Of a stretch of DNA of 13,800 nucleotides, positions 13,157-13,800 are shown piece after piece (the stretch's first letter is position 1; each line of letters starts with the position of its first letter). Source of the DNA: Gammaproteobacteria bacterium (GTDB lineage Bacteria; Pseudomonadota; Gammaproteobacteria; SZUA-229); assembly GCA_011051475.1 (NCBI GenBank), contig DRLE01000042.1, positions 1 through 13,800 on the forward strand, written 5' to 3'. The notes beneath the pieces were generated by a model. That model did not search any database. It saw only the letters and a list, made by a program, of their open reading frames with translations, and had not been told where the DNA came from. The position numbers and the translations under genes were made by a program.

Positions 13157-13800
13157 ATGAAGACCCTTTTCAGAATCAATACCCTGTTGACCGTTTTGTT
13201 GCTTGCTGCCTGTATGCAGTCGACCGCGGTCATGAGCAGTGACAAACCGCAATGGCTGCAGGGCGAACCCGATATGTATCCTGATTTTAAATACATGTCG
13301 GCCACCGGTGCGGCCGCGAACCCCGAGCAGGCCAAGGCCAGAGCGCTGTCCAATCTGGCGAAAATATTCGAGGTGCGCGTGCGCGAGGTTTCAACCACGA
13401 CCTCCGATGTGCAAACACAGCAGCGTGGTGGCGAGGAAACCGTGCAGAAACGCCAGCGCATCAACAGCGCGGTTAACCTGCATACCGACAAGATGATACA
13501 GGGCGCGCGCATTGCCGAGCAATGGCAGAACAGTGCAGATCTCACCTGGTATGCACTGGCCGTGCTCGATCGCGCCCAGGCCGGCAACAATATCCGCAGC
13601 GAAATGAATCGCCTGGATGAAGAAACACAGTATGCCCTTGAGCAGCAGGCCAAACGCAGTGATCCGCTGCTGAAAATTGCCGATCTGGAAAAGGCCAACC
13701 GTCTGCAGCAGGACCGGCTGGCCCTGCAACGCACCCTGAAAGTGATCGATGTCAAGGGCAGGGGCGTGCCGGCGAAGTGGAGCCTTGCCGACTTGCAGGA
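13157..13800 (+). CDS. LPP20-family lipoprotein, truncated by the window end
   Basis: The frame stays open to the window edge, giving 214 codons. It starts at the ATG at 13157 with AGGAG ten bases upstream. Residues 1-18 are a signal peptide ending in the lipobox LAAC (Cys19 lipidated). The mature part has the LPP20-type pattern: PQWLQGEPDMYPDF, then ATGAAANPEQAKARALSNLAKIFEVRV, where the alternating Ala pattern marks the conserved helix after a strand. Then comes WYALAVLDR near 130-138 and a charged, probably coiled-coil helix from about 150 to 185. LPP20 was named from Helicobacter pylori; its role is not settled. It follows the COG3014 gene by 21 nt and completes an outer-membrane lipoprotein group with lpoB. 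Confidence 0.83.
   Translation, partial: MKTLFRINTLLTVLLLAACMQSTAVMSSDKPQWLQGEPDMYPDFKYMSATGAAANPEQAKARALSNLAKIFEVRVREVSTTTSDVQTQQRGGEETVQKRQRINSAVNLHTDKMIQGARIAEQWQNSADLTWYALAVLDRAQAGNNIRSEMNRLDEETQYALEQQAKRSDPLLKIADLEKANRLQQDRLALQRTLKVIDVKGRGVPAKWSLADLQ

Noticed and set aside
12766..13755. Minus-strand open frame of 329 codons across the COG3014 and LPP20 genes
   Set aside because: It is rich in Cys, Arg and Ser as typical of antisense translation, crosses two lipoprotein genes with proper signals, and has no start signal.

Overview
The window reads as an ordinary chromosomal segment of a gammaproteobacterium of medium GC content. This is inferred from protein families: a TrxC with a zinc-binding N-terminus, UbiG, an LpoB-type lipoprotein, NhaD, and the mtaD-ubiG-HAD phosphatase order also known from pseudomonads. 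The NhaD and SLC13 transporters and an arsenosugar gene set would fit a marine or salt-exposed lifestyle, but that is only suggestive. I see no insertion sequence, phage gene, CRISPR array or integrase.

Layout. (1) 1-93: the 3' half of a tRNA-Ser(UGA) and a strong bidirectional terminator. (2) 170-511 (-): an unrecognised 113-residue protein. (3) 706-1730 (+): trxC and a small SCP2-type lipid-binding protein, each followed by a hairpin. (4) 1876-4171 (+): a tight three-gene arsenosugar cluster made of the radical SAM enzyme ArsS, a GT2-type glycosyltransferase and a DUF2064-type transferase. (5) 4238-7628 (-): a two-gene transport operon, an SLC13-type permease with two RCK_C domains followed by NhaD. 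(6) 7629-7994: a non-coding stretch of 366 bases. (7) 7995-10828 (-): mtaD, ubiG and a HAD phosphatase (Gph or MupP). (8) 11053 to the window end (+): three outer-membrane lipoprotein genes, LpoB, a COG3014 protein with TPR-like helices, and an LPP20-type protein cut by the window edge.

How the genes fit together. In the arsenosugar cluster ArsS should join a 5'-deoxyadenosyl group to methylated arsenic, and the two transferases should finish the sugar. The methyltransferase ArsM and a nucleoside-cleaving enzyme are not in the window. NhaD exports Na+, while the SLC13 protein probably imports an anion with Na+, so the pair could recycle sodium. UbiG makes ubiquinone and releases S-adenosylhomocysteine, which MtaD can deaminate; the HAD protein may belong to cell-wall recycling. 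The lipoprotein trio probably serves cell-wall synthesis from the outer membrane. The least described parts are the 113-residue protein, the COG3014/LPP20 pair and the DUF2064 enzyme. I did not find a clearly new system.
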